Below are positions 26,121 to 36,024 of a stretch of 64,000 nt of DNA, one piece after another (within the stretch, counting starts at the first letter, position 1; each line of letters opens with the position of its first letter). Source of the DNA: Polaromonas sp. GTDB lineage: Bacteria > Pseudomonadota > Gammaproteobacteria > Burkholderiales > Burkholderiaceae_C. The notes below the pieces were generated by a model that ran no database searches, was not told where the DNA came from, and was given only the letters and a program-made list of their open reading frames with translations. The stretch lies in contig JAAFJF010000010.1 in assembly GCA_013298815.1 (NCBI GenBank), forward strand, positions 1 to 64,000, in the 5' to 3' direction. The translations under genes were made by a program, and so were the position numbers.

Positions 26121-27557
26121 GTGAAGCAACTCGAAACAGATTATTTGATCATCGGTAGCGGCGCTTCGGGTATGGCATTTGCCGATACACTGGTGCAAGA
26201 ATCCGACGCAACCATCACCATCGTAGACCGACACGCCAAACCGGGTGGGCATTGGAACGACGCTTACCCGTTTGTGACGCTGCACCAACCCTCGGCTTTT
26301 TACGGCGTGAATTCTATGGATTTAGGCGCTAATCGCAAAGACACAGCGGGAGCGAACCAAGGCATGTACGAACTGGCTTCGGGCCCAGAGATCAACGGCT
26401 ATTACGACAAGGTGATGAACCAGAAACTGCTACCCAGCGGGCGGGTGAGTTACTTTCCTATGAGCAATTATTTGGCGCAGGATGATTCAGGGAAGGATGA
26501 TGCTGGCGTTCACACGTTTGAGTCCATCTTGTCAGGCGAAAAAACGCAAGTTAATGTGCGTAAAAAACTGGTGGATGCCAACTACTACAGCCCCACCGTG
26601 CCGTCTACCCACACGCGTAAGTTCAAAGTGGCTGACGGCGTGCGCTGCATTGCCCCGAATGCGCTGACCCAACTTTGGCAAACGCCAAGCAAAGAAGACA
26701 GATCCACCAAATTTTGCATCATAGGTGCTGGCAAAACCGCCATGGATGCCGGCATTTGGTTGCTCAACCACGGCGCAGCGCCCGACAGCATCAGCTGGGT
26801 GATGCCGCGCGACTCTTGGCTGGTCAACCGCCTGACCACCCAGCCGGGCGAGGAGTTTTTTAAAGATTCCATCGGTGGCCAAGTCACGCAAATGGCTTGT
26901 TTTGCCAACGCCACCAGCATCGACGACTTGTTTTTACGCATGGAAGCCAGCGACCAAATGCTACGCATTTACCCCGAGCACCTGCCTACGATGTTCCATT
27001 TTGCAACGGTGTCTAAGGGTGAAATAGCGATGTTGCAGCGCATCAAAAACGTGATTCGTATGGGGCGCGTGCAAGCGCTAGAGCCTGCCAATATGGTACT
27101 GGATAAAGGAAATGTTGCCATGGCAACGGGTACGCTGTACATAGACTGCACTGCGTCTGCCGTGGAGCCCCGCGCTATGCCACCTATTTTTGATGGCAAC
27201 AAAATCATGCTACAACTCGTCCGCGCCCCGCTGCCGACATTCAGCGCAGCGTTGATTGCCTACGTGGAAGCCCACTATACCGACGAAGAACAGAAAAACA
27301 AGCTCTGCGGCAACGTGCCTTTTCCGCACTGCCTTGCTGACTACCCACGCACCATGGCCGCAAATATGACCAACCAAATGCATTGGGGGCAAGACAAAGC
27401 ATTGCGAAACTGGATGCGCGACAGCCGGCTAGACGGTTTTGGCAAACTGATGAGCAATATCGACCCTAGCGATCTTGAAAAATTGAAGATCATCGGCGAC
27501 TTGCGTACCCAAGCCATGGCTGCAATGGCGAACTTGCCAAGACTGATGGCAGCTTAA
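26121..27557 (+). CDS. FAD/NAD(P)-binding flavoprotein
   Basis: About 478 residues from a GTG at 26121 that has AGGAG 5 bases upstream. The FAD dinucleotide-binding motif is LIIGSGASGMAFA, followed by ITIVDRHAKPGGHWNDAYPFVTLHQPS, the GGxW pattern of flavin-dependent monooxygenases. A second Rossmann motif is FCIIGAGKTAMDAGIWL. The two-Rossmann layout suggests an NADPH-dependent monooxygenase-like enzyme. The substrate is unknown and no operon partner is visible. Confidence 0.8.
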   Translation: MKQLETDYLIIGSGASGMAFADTLVQESDATITIVDRHAKPGGHWNDAYPFVTLHQPSAFYGVNSMDLGANRKDTAGANQGMYELASGPEINGYYDKVMNQKLLPSGRVSYFPMSNYLAQDDSGKDDAGVHTFESILSGEKTQVNVRKKLVDANYYSPTVPSTHTRKFKVADGVRCIAPNALTQLWQTPSKEDRSTKFCIIGAGKTAMDAGIWLLNHGAAPDSISWVMPRDSWLVNRLTTQPGEEFFKDSIGGQVTQMACFANATSIDDLFLRMEASDQMLRIYPEHLPTMFHFATVSKGEIAMLQRIKNVIRMGRVQALEPANMVLDKGNVAMATGTLYIDCTASAVEPRAMPPIFDGNKIMLQLVRAPLPTFSAALIAYVEAHYTDEEQKNKLCGNVPFPHCLADYPRTMAANMTNQMHWGQDKALRNWMRDSRLDGFGKLMSNIDPSDLEKLKIIGDLRTQAMAAMANLPRLMAA

Positions 27558-27578
27558 GCAGGTTTAACCCCGTCGTGT

Positions 27579-28439
27579 TTACCGTGGATCGTAAGCCAAC
27601 AGCTGCTGAACAAGGCTTTGCAAATGCCCCTGCAGCGTCTCAAACCCCGCATGCAGCGCCAAGCTGTTTTCGTCCATATACAGCTTGCGGTTGATCTCTA
27701 GCTGCACGCTGTGGCGCTTCTGCACAGGCTTACCGTAGCGGCGCACCAACTCTACCCCTTTGTAGGGATGGTTGATGGCGACGCTATAACCATGTTGCAC
27801 CAGTTGCTCCTGAATAAGGAGCATCAAGTCTTCGCTAGAGGTGGTGTTATCGCGATTACCAATCACAAAATCGGCATGTACCAAACCCGGAAAATCCGTC
27901 GCATGGCTGCTGCTGATGGCGGGCATGCTGTGGCAATTGATGTGGATACTGTAGCCGTGGCGGGCGTGGGCTGCGCCTATCGCGCTGCCCACCGCTGAAT
28001 GGTAGGGCTGCCAGCAGTTGGTAATGCGCTGCTGCACCTCTGCCACGCTCAGCAGGCGGTCGTACAGCGGCAAACCATCGTCCGTCATCCGCCAAATCAG
28101 CCCCTTACCCAAGCGAAGTTTAGACTGAACTGCAGCATCTTGCTCGCCCAAATCATCTGGCCAAGCGCCTGACAGCATGCTGGGGTCAATCTCGGTGACG
28201 TTGCGGTTCGCGTCTAAATAACTGCGCGGAAAATGCGCTTCCACCCAGGCCACGCCCAAGGTGGGGGCGAAGCTGTAGAGCTTCTCAACATGCGTATCTT
28301 CCGCACGGCGCAAAGTGGCAAGGTCACACACATAGCCAAAATCTTGCGGGTAATCAGTGCCGCTGTGCGGCGAGTCCAGCACCAGCGGCGTGCTGCCTGC
28401 ACTGGTGGAGATGAACTTGTTTGGTGCTGATTGAGGCAT
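27579..28439 (-). CDS. N-formylglutamate amidohydrolase-like protein
   Basis: About 286 residues of the FGase family (HutG type): LVLDSPHSGTDYP near the N-terminus carries a metal-binding His. Later features are YLDANRNVTEIDPSML, IHINCHSMPAIS and HPYKGVELVRRYG. The family releases formate from N-formylglutamate in histidine breakdown, or acts on related N-acyl amino acids. No other hut genes are nearby. An upstream ATG at 28463 would add eight residues. Convergent with the flavoprotein gene. Confidence 0.85.
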   Translation of the reverse strand: MPQSAPNKFISTSAGSTPLVLDSPHSGTDYPQDFGYVCDLATLRRAEDTHVEKLYSFAPTLGVAWVEAHFPRSYLDANRNVTEIDPSMLSGAWPDDLGEQDAAVQSKLRLGKGLIWRMTDDGLPLYDRLLSVAEVQQRITNCWQPYHSAVGSAIGAAHARHGYSIHINCHSMPAISSSHATDFPGLVHADFVIGNRDNTTSSEDLMLLIQEQLVQHGYSVAINHPYKGVELVRRYGKPVQKRHSVQLEINRKLYMDENSLALHAGFETLQGHLQSLVQQLLAYDPR

Positions 28440-28500
28440 AAAAATAGGCGCAAAAATAGGCAAGATTAGTCAAATTTAAGCATATTCTTGCTATATTTTT

Positions 28501-28544
28501 GCTATATTTTTAATAGCTATTTAGGCAACAAACACAACGGCTAG
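28501..28544 (+). repeat. Dispersed repeat, full copy D
   Basis: The hairpin GCTATATTTTTAATAGC is followed by a more diverged core (TTTAGGCAACAAACACAACG, ending GCTAG). It lies between alaS and the FGase gene. Confidence 0.8.
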
Positions 28545-28599
28545 ATGCTAATTTAGGTATATTTTCGGCATGAAATTTGAGTTTTAACCCAATTTTTCA

Positions 28600-31251
28600 T
28601 TATCCGAGTTTTTCAATAACCCAGCCCTGCGCGCTCGCTAGCGCCTTGTCTAGTCCGCTGGCATCCGTACCACCCGCCATCGCCATGTCCGGCCGGCCAC
28701 CGCCTTTGCCACCAACTTGTGCAGCCAAGAAGTTGACTAGGTCGCCGGATTTGACTTTACCCATCACATCAGCCGTCGCACCGGTGGCGAGCTGCACTTT
28801 GCCTGCATCGCTGCTGGCCAAGACGACCACGGCTGATTTCAGCTTGTCCTTCAACTTGCTCACGGTGTCGCGCAAAGTTTGTGCAGCATCAGCCGCGCTC
28901 ACATTTTCCATTCTGGCGACTAGGAATTTAATGCCTTTTAAATCAATGGCTTGCGACAACAAAGCATCGCCTTGGTGTGAGGCAAGTTGCCCTTTAAGAC
29001 CAGCGATTTCTTTTTCCAGCGCTTTGTTTTGATCCAGCAAGCTTTGCAATCTGTCGCCCAGCTCAGGTACGGTAACCTTCAGCGCGGCTGCGGCTTTGGA
29101 GGCTGTGGCTTCCAAATCTTGCAAATACGCCAGCGCGTTTTGACCCGTCACCGCCTCGATACGGCGCACGCCAGACGCAATACCGCCCTCAGACACGATT
29201 TTGAACAGCCCAATGTCACCCGTGCGCTGCACGTGAACGCCGCCGCAGAGCTCTTTGGATGAGCCGATTTCCAGTACGCGAACGCTTTCGCCATACTTTT
29301 CACCAAACAGCATCATCGCGCCTGTGGCTTTGGCAGATTCAATGTCCATGACTTTGGCGAATGCTGCTGCATTGCCTAAAATTTCAGCATTCACCTGAGC
29401 TTCAATCGCCAGAATCTGCGCGTCCGTCACTGGTGCGTTGTGCGCAAAGTCGAAACGGGTGCGCTCGGCGTTGACCAAGCTGCCCTTTTGCTGCACATGC
29501 TCACCCAGCACTTCGCGCAGGGCTTTGTGCATCAAATGGGTGGCGCTGTGGTTGCGAATGGTTTTAGCGCGGGTCGCCAAATTGACCTGTGCGGTCACAG
29601 CATCGCCGACTTTCAAGCTGCCGGAGCTCAACACGCCGTGGTGGCCGTAGACATCTGCTTTGATTTTTTGGGTGTCTTGGACTTCGAAATTTCCAGATGC
29701 TGCGCTAATCGTGCCCTCATCTCCGACTTGACCGCCGCTCTCAGCGTAGAAAGGCGTGGTATCAAGCACGATAACGCCGTTTTGACCTGCATTTAGCACA
29801 CTAGCCGGCGTTCCTTCTACATAGAGAGCTATTATTTTTGAAGTAGCTTGGAGCTGCTCGTAACCCACAAAGTCGTTCAACGCACCGCTGTATTCCAGCG
29901 CTTTGTCCATTTTGAACTTGCCTGCAGCGCGAGCCATGGTTTTTTGACGCAGCATGGCGGCGTCGAAACCGGCTTCATCCACTTCCACGCCACGGTCACG
30001 GCAGACGTCTGCGGTCAAATCCAGCGGGAAGCCGTAGGTGTCGTGCAGTTTGAAGGCGACATCGCCATCCAGCACCTTGTCGCCATCTTTCAACGAACCG
30101 TCCAACAGCTTCATGCCGGTTTCCAGCGTCTCAAAAAAGCGCTCTTCTTCTGTCTTCAACACCTCAGTGATGCGCTGCTGTTGCTTCGCCATATTGGGAT
30201 AGGCTTCACCCATAACGCTGACCAAATCTGCCACCAGCTTATGGAAAAACGGCGTCTTTTTGCCCAGCAAATAGCCATGACGGATGGCGCGGCGGATGAT
30301 GCGGCGCTGCACGTAGCCGCGGCCTTCGTTGCTGGGAACCACGCCGTCGCTCACCAAAAACGCAGTCGCGCGTATATGGTCGGCAATCACGCGCAGGCTC
30401 TTGTTGTTCAAGTCAGTCACGCCAGTTTCACGACCAGCGGCTTTGATCAGCGTGTCGAAAATATCGATTTCGTAGTTGCTGTGCACGTGTTGCAGGATGG
30501 CAGCCAGGCGCTCCAAGCCCATGCCGGTGTCCACGCACGGCGCAGGCAATTTGACCAGGCTGCCATCCGCCTGCATGTCAAACTGCATGAACACGTGGTT
30601 CCAAATCTCGATAAAACGGTCACCGTCTTCCTCTGGGCTGCCCGGTGGGCCGCCTGGAATGTGTGCCCCGTGGTCGTAAAAAATTTCAGAGCAAGGGCCG
30701 CACGGCCCTGTATCGGCCATCATCCAAAAGTTGTCAGAAGCATATTTTTTGCCTTTGTTGTCGCCAATGCGAACGATGCGGTCTGCGGGCAAACCAATCT
30801 CGTTGTGCCAAATATCGTAGGCTTCTTGGTCTTCGATATAGACCGTGGCCAGCAGCTTTTCAGCCGGCAGGCCGTAGACTTTGGTCAGCAGCTCCCAGCC
30901 CCATTTGATGGAGTCGCGCTTGAAATAGTCGCCAAAACTCCAGTTGCCCATCATTTCAAAGAAAGTATGGTGGCGCGCGGTGTAGCCCACATTTTCCAAG
31001 TCGTTGTGCTTACCGCCCGCACGCAAACAGGCTTGTACGCTGGCCGCGCGCACGTAGGGACGCTTGTCCAGCCCCAAAAACACGTCTTTGAACTGCACCA
31101 TGCCCGAGTTGGTGAACATCAACGTCGGGTCGTTGCCCGGCACCAAAGAGCTTGACGGCACGACCGTGTGCCCTTTGGCGGCGTAAAAGTCGAGGAAAGT
31201 CTTACGGATGTCGGCGACGGAGAATTTGGGTTGGGTGGCTGATTGGGTCAT
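28600..31251 (-). CDS. alaS: Alanyl-tRNA synthetase
   Basis: 883 residues, full length for bacterial AlaRS. The class II catalytic core is at the N-terminus ([20 protein letters not shown], then [15 protein letters not shown]). The editing domain has the zinc-binding [11 protein letters not shown] and [15 protein letters not shown]. The C-Ala domain closes the protein ([17 protein letters not shown]). It charges tRNA-Ala with alanine. Around sense codons for [10 protein letters not shown] (29801-29830), the DNA matches the window's dispersed repeat in length and partly in sequence. Confidence 0.97.
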   Translation of the reverse strand: MTQSATQPKFSVADIRKTFLDFYAAKGHTVVPSSSLVPGNDPTLMFTNSGMVQFKDVFLGLDKRPYVRAASVQACLRAGGKHNDLENVGYTARHHTFFEMMGNWSFGDYFKRDSIKWGWELLTKVYGLPAEKLLATVYIEDQEAYDIWHNEIGLPADRIVRIGDNKGKKYASDNFWMMADTGPCGPCSEIFYDHGAHIPGGPPGSPEEDGDRFIEIWNHVFMQFDMQADGSLVKLPAPCVDTGMGLERLAAILQHVHSNYEIDIFDTLIKAAGRETGVTDLNNKSLRVIADHIRATAFLVSDGVVPSNEGRGYVQRRIIRRAIRHGYLLGKKTPFFHKLVADLVSVMGEAYPNMAKQQQRITEVLKTEEERFFETLETGMKLLDGSLKDGDKVLDGDVAFKLHDTYGFPLDLTADVCRDRGVEVDEAGFDAAMLRQKTMARAAGKFKMDKALEYSGALNDFVGYEQLQATSKIIALYVEGTPASVLNAGQNGVIVLDTTPFYAESGGQVGDEGTISAASGNFEVQDTQKIKADVYGHHGVLSSGSLKVGDAVTAQVNLATRAKTIRNHSATHLMHKALREVLGEHVQQKGSLVNAERTRFDFAHNAPVTDAQILAIEAQVNAEILGNAAAFAKVMDIESAKATGAMMLFGEKYGESVRVLEIGSSKELCGGVHVQRTGDIGLFKIVSEGGIASGVRRIEAVTGQNALAYLQDLEATASKAAAALKVTVPELGDRLQSLLDQNKALEKEIAGLKGQLASHQGDALLSQAIDLKGIKFLVARMENVSAADAAQTLRDTVSKLKDKLKSAVVVLASSDAGKVQLATGATADVMGKVKSGDLVNFLAAQVGGKGGGRPDMAMAGGTDASGLDKALASAQGWVIEKLG

Positions 31252-31355
31252 ATTGGTCTACTTAGTCATTTCGCTCTATAAATCACAGGTAATCAGTGAT
31301 TATAAAGTTTGCCAGCAAACCTTACTCCGTTCGCATTGAGCTTGTCGAAATACAG

Positions 31356-31583
31356 TTAAATACAGCGCCAAGCATTCATGTCTTGAATGCTCACGCTTTT
31401 ACCACTTGACGCTTTGAGTATGCCCGCAAGATCAAGTATTGATTTGGTTTTAGCCCGAACAGTGATCGTGCCGTCTGGCATTAAATTCCATTGCAATTTG
31501 GTGCCTGCCTCAGTATGCAAAGCATCTCTGATGGGCTGGGGCACCGTCGTTTGACCTTTGGAATCAATAGTTGATACCAACAT
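31356..31583 (-). CDS. AbrB/MazE-type DNA-binding protein
   Basis: 75 residues. The N-terminal swapped-hairpin AbrB domain is VSTIDSKGQTTVPQPIRDALHTEAGTKLQW. The C-terminal half (ILDLAGILKASSGKSVSIQDMN) resembles the toxin-binding tail of VapB antitoxins. No PIN-domain toxin follows: the next bases contain only an intergenic gap. It may be an orphan antitoxin. The upstream neighbour is DUF3297, 8 bases away on the same strand. Confidence 0.8.
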   Translation of the reverse strand: MLVSTIDSKGQTTVPQPIRDALHTEAGTKLQWNLMPDGTITVRAKTKSILDLAGILKASSGKSVSIQDMNAWRCI

Positions 31584-31591
31584 TTCGATGC

Positions 31592-31846
31592 CTATTTGTA
31601 AAACGCCTCAACCGTGCCCTTCAGCTTCACCGTCAGCGGGTAGCCCTTGCGGTCAACCTTTTTGCCCACAGGCACTTTGATCCACCCCTCGCTGATGCAA
31701 TATTCCTCCACATCAAAGCGTTCTTTGTCGTTGAATTTGATACCCACATCGTGCTCAAAAATAGCAGCCACATGAAACGGGCTACGAGCGTCGGTGGAGA
31801 GGTGGTCTGGGAGAGTGGGTTTGGTGGTCGGTGTAGTTTCAGTCAT
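31592..31846 (-). CDS. DUF3297 family protein
   Basis: 84 residues matching DUF3297: LPDHLSTDARSPFHVAAIFEHDVGIKFN, VEEYCISEGWIKVPVGK, GYPLTVKLKGTVEAF. Small cytoplasmic protein with no known function, common in proteobacteria. It sits between HepT and the AbrB-like gene on the same strand with 8- to 9-base gaps, so the four genes from 32499 to 31356 are probably one transcript. Confidence 0.82.
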   Translation of the reverse strand: MTETTPTTKPTLPDHLSTDARSPFHVAAIFEHDVGIKFNDKERFDVEEYCISEGWIKVPVGKKVDRKGYPLTVKLKGTVEAFYK

Positions 31847-31855
31847 GGAGAGATT

Positions 31856-32212
31856 TTAATTTAACTTATCTGCGATTGCCTTGATTTGGAAATAGATAAC
31901 CTGCAAATCACGTTGAATCGTCTTCCACACGATTTCGAAATCTACTTTGTCGTACCCATGCGCAAGACGATTCCGCATAGCATACATAACTTCCCAAGGT
32001 ATTTCGTTGTGCGTTGCAGCAAAGGCAGCATCAACTTTTTGAATGTTATTCGCTGCTTCACCAACGATTTCGATATTTCGAACTACGGCGTCTTGTATCA
32101 ACTCACTAGCAAGAAAACCCATTTCATCAACATCTTCCGTGTGTCGCTCAATGCGCTCAATAGCTTGAAGAATATGCAACAAGTAGTCAGGAACACGCAA
32201 AGCCTTGTTCAT
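31856..32212 (-). CDS. hepT: HepT-type HEPN toxin
   Basis: 118 residues of the HEPN fold (formerly DUF86). The RNase-type motif is Arg80-N-R-L-A-His85 followed by Gly-Tyr87, giving the RX4HXY signature. In studied MntA-HepT pairs, the nucleotidyltransferase adds AMP to this Tyr to neutralise the toxin. The gene overlaps the MntA-like start partner by the ATGA arrangement. Expected to act as an RNase on tRNA or mRNA. Confidence 0.87.
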   Translation of the reverse strand: MNKALRVPDYLLHILQAIERIERHTEDVDEMGFLASELIQDAVVRNIEIVGEAANNIQKVDAAFAATHNEIPWEVMYAMRNRLAHGYDKVDFEIVWKTIQRDLQVIYFQIKAIADKLN

Positions 32213-32499
32213 ACAGGAACAGCCTCAGCCAAAACGATATTGCGGAATTTTTCAGGCAACCCTTTTGGCGTCAAAACATCCACGGAAATTCCAAGCAGTT
32301 TTTCCAATTTCACCTGAATCGTCGCTACATCCATCAACGACGTCTCTGGTGTTGTATCAATCAAAATATCCAAGTCACTCCCCTCGACATCATTGCCATT
32401 CGCCACAGACCCAAACACGCGTGCATTGCAAGCATGGTGCAACTCAACCACGCTGCGTATGGCGCTGCGATGCGATTGAAGTGCTAGGGATGGTTTCAT
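32209..32499 (-). CDS. mntA: MntA-type nucleotidyltransferase antitoxin
   Basis: 96 residues, minimal nucleotidyltransferase fold. The motif GS-x10-D-x-D appears as Gly30-Ser31 and Asp42/Asp44 in VFGSVANGNDVEGSDLDIL. It is the partner of the downstream HepT toxin and probably inactivates it by AMPylation. The order (antitoxin first, four-base overlap) matches described MntA-HepT systems. Confidence 0.87.
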   Translation of the reverse strand: MKPSLALQSHRSAIRSVVELHHACNARVFGSVANGNDVEGSDLDILIDTTPETSLMDVATIQVKLEKLLGISVDVLTPKGLPEKFRNIVLAEAVPV

Positions 32500-32528
32500 G
32501 GATATTTTCCTGTTTGCAATTTTATATA

Positions 32529-33257
32529 TTACCCAGCCAACCCCACATAAACATTCTGCACATCATCATTCCCGTCAATCGCGCTCAAGAAGGCTTCTAC
32601 TTCTTCTAGTTGCTCAGCGCTGAGGGTTGATGGATCGACAGGGTTTTTGGCTTTGTAGCCTAGTTTGGCAGACAGGACGGTGAAGCCGTGGGCGGGCAAA
32701 GCGCGGCTGACTAGGTCTAGGTCGGTGGCGTCTGAGTAGAAAATGGTGGTGGTGACTTTGCCGTCTTCATCTGCATCGCCGGCTTCAAAGTCTTGTGCAC
32801 CGGCTTCTATGGCGGCTGTTTCGGCATCGGCGTCTTTGTTCGCTGGCTCGGCTTCGATGATGCCTAAATGGTCAAAATCCCAAGAGACTGAGCCAGAGGT
32901 GCCCAGCTGGCCTTTGCGGAAGAGGACGCGCATTTCGGGGGCGGTGCGTTTGACGTTGTCAGTCAGGCATTCGACCATGACGGCGACTTGGTGAGGGGCG
33001 AAGCCTTCGTAGATGACGTGCTCGTAGTTGACGACTTCACCCGTCAAACCTGCGCCCTTTTTGATGGCGCGATCTAATGTGTCCTTGGGCATGGAGACTT
33101 TGCGAGCCTGCTCCACGCACAAGCGCAGCTTGGAGTTGGATGCGGGGTCTGCGCCGTTACGCGCGGCGACCAAGATATCTTTGACCAAGCGGCCAAATAA
33201 TTTACCTCTGGCACTCGCTGCCAGTTCTTTGCCTTTTGCTTTCCATTGCGCGCCCAT
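32529..33257 (-). CDS. yebC: YebC/PmpR-family regulator
   Basis: 242 residues, full-length TACO1/YebC family. The N-terminus [26 protein letters not shown] is a variant of the usual HSKWAxIKHKKGxxDAKRGKxFTKL. The core includes [36 protein letters not shown] and [20 protein letters not shown]. Members bind DNA as regulators or, as newer work shows, help ribosomes translate proline-rich stretches. The diverged N-terminus suggests the YebC2-like branch. Confidence 0.88.
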   Translation of the reverse strand: MGAQWKAKGKELAASARGKLFGRLVKDILVAARNGADPASNSKLRLCVEQARKVSMPKDTLDRAIKKGAGLTGEVVNYEHVIYEGFAPHQVAVMVECLTDNVKRTAPEMRVLFRKGQLGTSGSVSWDFDHLGIIEAEPANKDADAETAAIEAGAQDFEAGDADEDGKVTTTIFYSDATDLDLVSRALPAHGFTVLSAKLGYKAKNPVDPSTLSAEQLEEVEAFLSAIDGNDDVQNVYVGLAG

Positions 33258-33323
33258 GGCTGTCTTCCCTTTTTGTCTAAATCGATAAGGATAGATTATC
33301 CACGGTTAAACCTTAGACAAACC

Positions 33324-34577
33324 TCAGACAACCCCAGAAACACGCAAAGCTTCAATGGCTTCAGCGTTCAATCCCATCTCCCGCAAAACCTCGTCCGTAT
33401 GCTCCCCCAAAGCTGGCGGTGCACACAGTAATACGGGTGGGGTCGCGGTAAGACGCAGCGGACTGGCCACTGTTGATATATTTTTGATAGCTGAATCGGC
33501 ATTAAATACGCCGACTACAGGCTGTTTTACCTCTAAACCCCGCGCTTTTACCTGCTCATCCGCAAACGCCTGCCCAATGTCGTTGATAGGGCCGCAGGGC
33601 ACGGCTTTGTCTTCTAAAAGGGTGATCCATTGCGCGGTGGTACGGGTGCGGGTGACCGTTTCCATAGCTGGAATCAGCTCGCCACGGTTGGTGTTGCGTC
33701 CGCTCATGGTAGCGAAGCGGGGGTCGGCAGACCATTCTGGTTTGCCGACGGCGTGGCAAAAGCGGGCAAATTGGCCGTCGTTGCCGATGGCCAGCAGCAT
33801 CGCGCCGTCTGCCGTGGGGAAGTCTTGGTACGGCGCTAGGCTGGGGTGGCTGTTGCCTTGGCGCTGGGGGACTTTGCCGGTGTTCAAAAAACCGGCGGCT
33901 TGGTTGGCCAAAATCGCCATGCCGACGTCTAACAGCGCCATGTCGATGTGCTGCCCTGCGCCAGTGCGGTTGCGCACCTCCAGTGCGGCTAGGATGGCGG
34001 ATGTCGCATAGCAACCGGTGAACAAATCGGTCAACGCCACGCCCACGCGCAGCGGGCCACCGCCGGGCACGTTATCGGGCTTGCCGGTGATGCTCATCAA
34101 GCCACTCATGGCTTGAATCATCAGGTCGTAGCCGGCGCGCTCCGCATAGGGGCCGTCTTGGCCGAAACCGGTGATGGAGCAGTAGATCAAGCGCGGGTTG
34201 AGCGCTTTGAGGCTGTCGAAATCCAATCCGTAATGCTTCAGCCCGCCGACTTTGAAGTTTTCTACCAAAATGTCGCTGCTCAATGCCATTTGCCGAATCA
34301 GCGCTTGGCCTTCGGGTTTGGCGATATCGATGGTGATGGAGCGTTTGTTGCGGTTGCAGGCGGTGAAATAAGCGGCTTGATCGGTGTCATTGCCCTGCGC
34401 ATCCTTCAAAAACGGCGGCCCCCAATGGCGCGTGTCGTCTCCCTCTTTGGGACGCTCGACTTTGACAACATCCGCTCCCAAGTCTGCCAGCATTTGGGTG
34501 CACCACGGGCCGGCTAAAACTCGTGATAAGTCGAGAACTTTTAAATGTGAGAGTGCGCCTTGGTTCATATCGTTCAA
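33324..34577 (-). CDS. Class III (CaiB/BaiF) CoA-transferase
   Basis: 417 residues of the formyl-CoA transferase-like family III. Motifs: [72 protein letters not shown] with the catalytic Asp, and [30 protein letters not shown]. It overlaps the glutaryl-CoA dehydrogenase gene by 4 bases, so glutarate or glutaryl-CoA is a likely substrate, as for human SUGCT. Codons for roughly [12 protein letters not shown] (33475-33518) coincide with an embedded copy of the dispersed repeat. Confidence 0.9.
   Translation of the reverse strand: MNDMNQGALSHLKVLDLSRVLAGPWCTQMLADLGADVVKVERPKEGDDTRHWGPPFLKDAQGNDTDQAAYFTACNRNKRSITIDIAKPEGQALIRQMALSSDILVENFKVGGLKHYGLDFDSLKALNPRLIYCSITGFGQDGPYAERAGYDLMIQAMSGLMSITGKPDNVPGGGPLRVGVALTDLFTGCYATSAILAALEVRNRTGAGQHIDMALLDVGMAILANQAAGFLNTGKVPQRQGNSHPSLAPYQDFPTADGAMLLAIGNDGQFARFCHAVGKPEWSADPRFATMSGRNTNRGELIPAMETVTRTRTTAQWITLLEDKAVPCGPINDIGQAFADEQVKARGLEVKQPVVGVFNADSAIKNISTVASPLRLTATPPVLLCAPPALGEHTDEVLREMGLNAEAIEALRVSGVV
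33475..33518 (+). repeat. Dispersed repeat copy inside CoA-transferase gene
   Basis: GATATATTTTTGATAGC (compare GCTATATTTTTAATAGC in copy D) is followed by a 30-base core AGCTGAATCGGCATTAAATA then CGCCGACTAC. The length and arrangement are identical to the intergenic copies. It is read in antisense orientation by the CoA-transferase frame without a stop, encoding a stretch around residues [11 protein letters not shown]. Confidence 0.75.
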
Positions 34578-35779
34578 TTCGAAAATGCCGAAATACCCGT
34601 TTGCGCCCTACCCAAAATCAGCGCATGAATGTCGTGCGTACCTTCGTAGGTGTTCACCACTTCCAAATTGACCAAATGCCGTGCCACGCCAAACTCGTCG
34701 CTGATACCGTTGCCGCCCATCATGTCGCGCGCCAAGCGGGCGATGTCTAGGGCTTTGCCGCAGGAATTGCGTTTGAGCAGCGAGGTCAAATCCGTCGCCG
34801 CTGTGCCCTCTTCTTTCATGCGCCCCAAGCGAAGGCAGCCTTGCAGGCCAAGGGCGATTTCGGTTTGCATGTCGGCGAGTTTCTTTTGAACAAGTTGGTT
34901 GGCCGCGAGCGGGCGGCCGAATTGTTTGCGGTCCATGACGTACTGGCGGGCGCGTGTCCAGCAATCTTCTGCCGCACCCAATGCGCCCCAAGCGATGCCG
35001 TAGCGGGCGGAGTTGAGGCAAGTGAACGGGCCTTTGAGGCCTTGCACCTCAGGAAAGGCGTTTTCTTCGGGGCAAAACACGCCGTCCATGACGATTTCGC
35101 CAGTCACAGAAGCGCGCAGGCCGACTTTGCCGTGGATGGCGGGAGCGCTCAAGCCTTTCATGCCTTTTTCCAGCACAAAGCCGCGAATCGGGCCGACTTG
35201 ACCGCTTTCGGAAACTTCTTTCGCCCAAACCACAAATACATCGGCCATCGGGCTGTTAGAAATCCACATTTTTGCGCCGCTGAGCTTGTAGCCGCCAGCC
35301 ACCTTTTGCGCTCGGGTGACCATGGAGCTGGGGTCAGAGCCGTGGTCGGGCTCGGTCAGGCCGAAACATCCAATCCACTCGCCCGTTGCCAGTTTGGGCA
35401 GGTATTTTTGGCGCTGCGCCTCGGTGCCGAACTCAAAAATCGGCAGCATGACGAGGGAGCTTTGCACGCTCATCATCGAGCGGTAGCCAGAATCGACGCG
35501 TTCGACTTCGCGGGCAATCACGCCGTAGGCCACGTAATTCAAGCCCGGGCCGCCGTATTGCTCGGGAATCGTGGGACCCAAAAGCCCTAGCGCGCCCATT
35601 TCGCGGAAGATGGCGGGGTCGGTCGTGCCGTCTCTGAAAGCCTGCGTCACGCGGGGGAGCAGTTTGTCTTGGCAGTAGGCGGCTGATGCTTCTTTGATCA
35701 TGCGTTCGTCAGCGGTGAGCTGCTGATCGAGCAGGAAGGGGTCTTGCCAGTTGAAGGTGGCTTTTTGGGTGGATGCCAT
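34574..35779 (-). CDS. gcdH: Glutaryl-CoA dehydrogenase
   Basis: About 401 residues from the ATG at 35779 (GGAGATATTC upstream). Acyl-CoA dehydrogenase family: [22 protein letters not shown] binds FAD and substrate. The catalytic Glu lies in the C-terminal [17 protein letters not shown]. The N-terminal [20 protein letters not shown] and the [10 protein letters not shown] segment are typical of GcdH, which converts glutaryl-CoA to crotonyl-CoA in lysine, tryptophan and benzoate breakdown. Transcribed with the CoA-transferase; a divergent LysR gene lies 246 bases away. Confidence 0.93.
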   Translation of the reverse strand: MASTQKATFNWQDPFLLDQQLTADERMIKEASAAYCQDKLLPRVTQAFRDGTTDPAIFREMGALGLLGPTIPEQYGGPGLNYVAYGVIAREVERVDSGYRSMMSVQSSLVMLPIFEFGTEAQRQKYLPKLATGEWIGCFGLTEPDHGSDPSSMVTRAQKVAGGYKLSGAKMWISNSPMADVFVVWAKEVSESGQVGPIRGFVLEKGMKGLSAPAIHGKVGLRASVTGEIVMDGVFCPEENAFPEVQGLKGPFTCLNSARYGIAWGALGAAEDCWTRARQYVMDRKQFGRPLAANQLVQKKLADMQTEIALGLQGCLRLGRMKEEGTAATDLTSLLKRNSCGKALDIARLARDMMGGNGISDEFGVARHLVNLEVVNTYEGTHDIHALILGRAQTGISAFSN

Positions 35780-35934
35780 GAATATCTCCTTTGAATGGAT
35801 TGAATTGTGCTGCAATATCTGTCATCGTAACGGCTATATTTACGCTGTGCAAACGACTTTTACGCACTTAGTTATGATATTTATTCATATATAGATTCCT
35901 TCAAATATCTCAAATTAATCCTTTAAATTGGCAC

Positions 35935-35978
35935 TTAGCCGGCGTATTTATTGCCTAAACAGCTATTAAATAAATAGC
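35935..35978 (-). repeat. Dispersed repeat, full copy E (inverted)
   Basis: TTAGCCGGCGTATTTATTGC, CTAAACAGCT, then the hairpin GCTATTAAATAAATAGC. It lies in the divergent promoter region between gcdH and the LysR gene, 46 bases before the LysR start codon. Confidence 0.85.
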
Positions 35979-35988
35979 ATAATTGACT

Positions 35989-36001
35989 TGCATTTAATGC
36001 A
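35989..36001. promoter_or_regulatory. Candidate LysR-type operator
   Basis: TGCATTTAATGCA is a 13-base dyad (TGCAT-TTA-ATGCA) of the T-N11-A form bound by LysR regulators. It lies 24 bases before the LysR start codon, in the region shared with the divergent gcdH operon. A TTGACT stands immediately upstream (35983-35988). Confidence 0.45.
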
Positions 36002-36024
36002 TAATTGTGTATATTACGCACACC

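Noticed and set aside
29848-31155. Long open frame of 435 codons on the plus strand
   Set aside because: It lies entirely antisense to alaS, has no ribosome-binding site and its composition is that of a shadow frame (His/Gln/Val-rich).
34841-35590. Open frame of 249 codons on the plus strand
   Set aside because: Antisense to glutaryl-CoA dehydrogenase; no recognisable domain or start signal.
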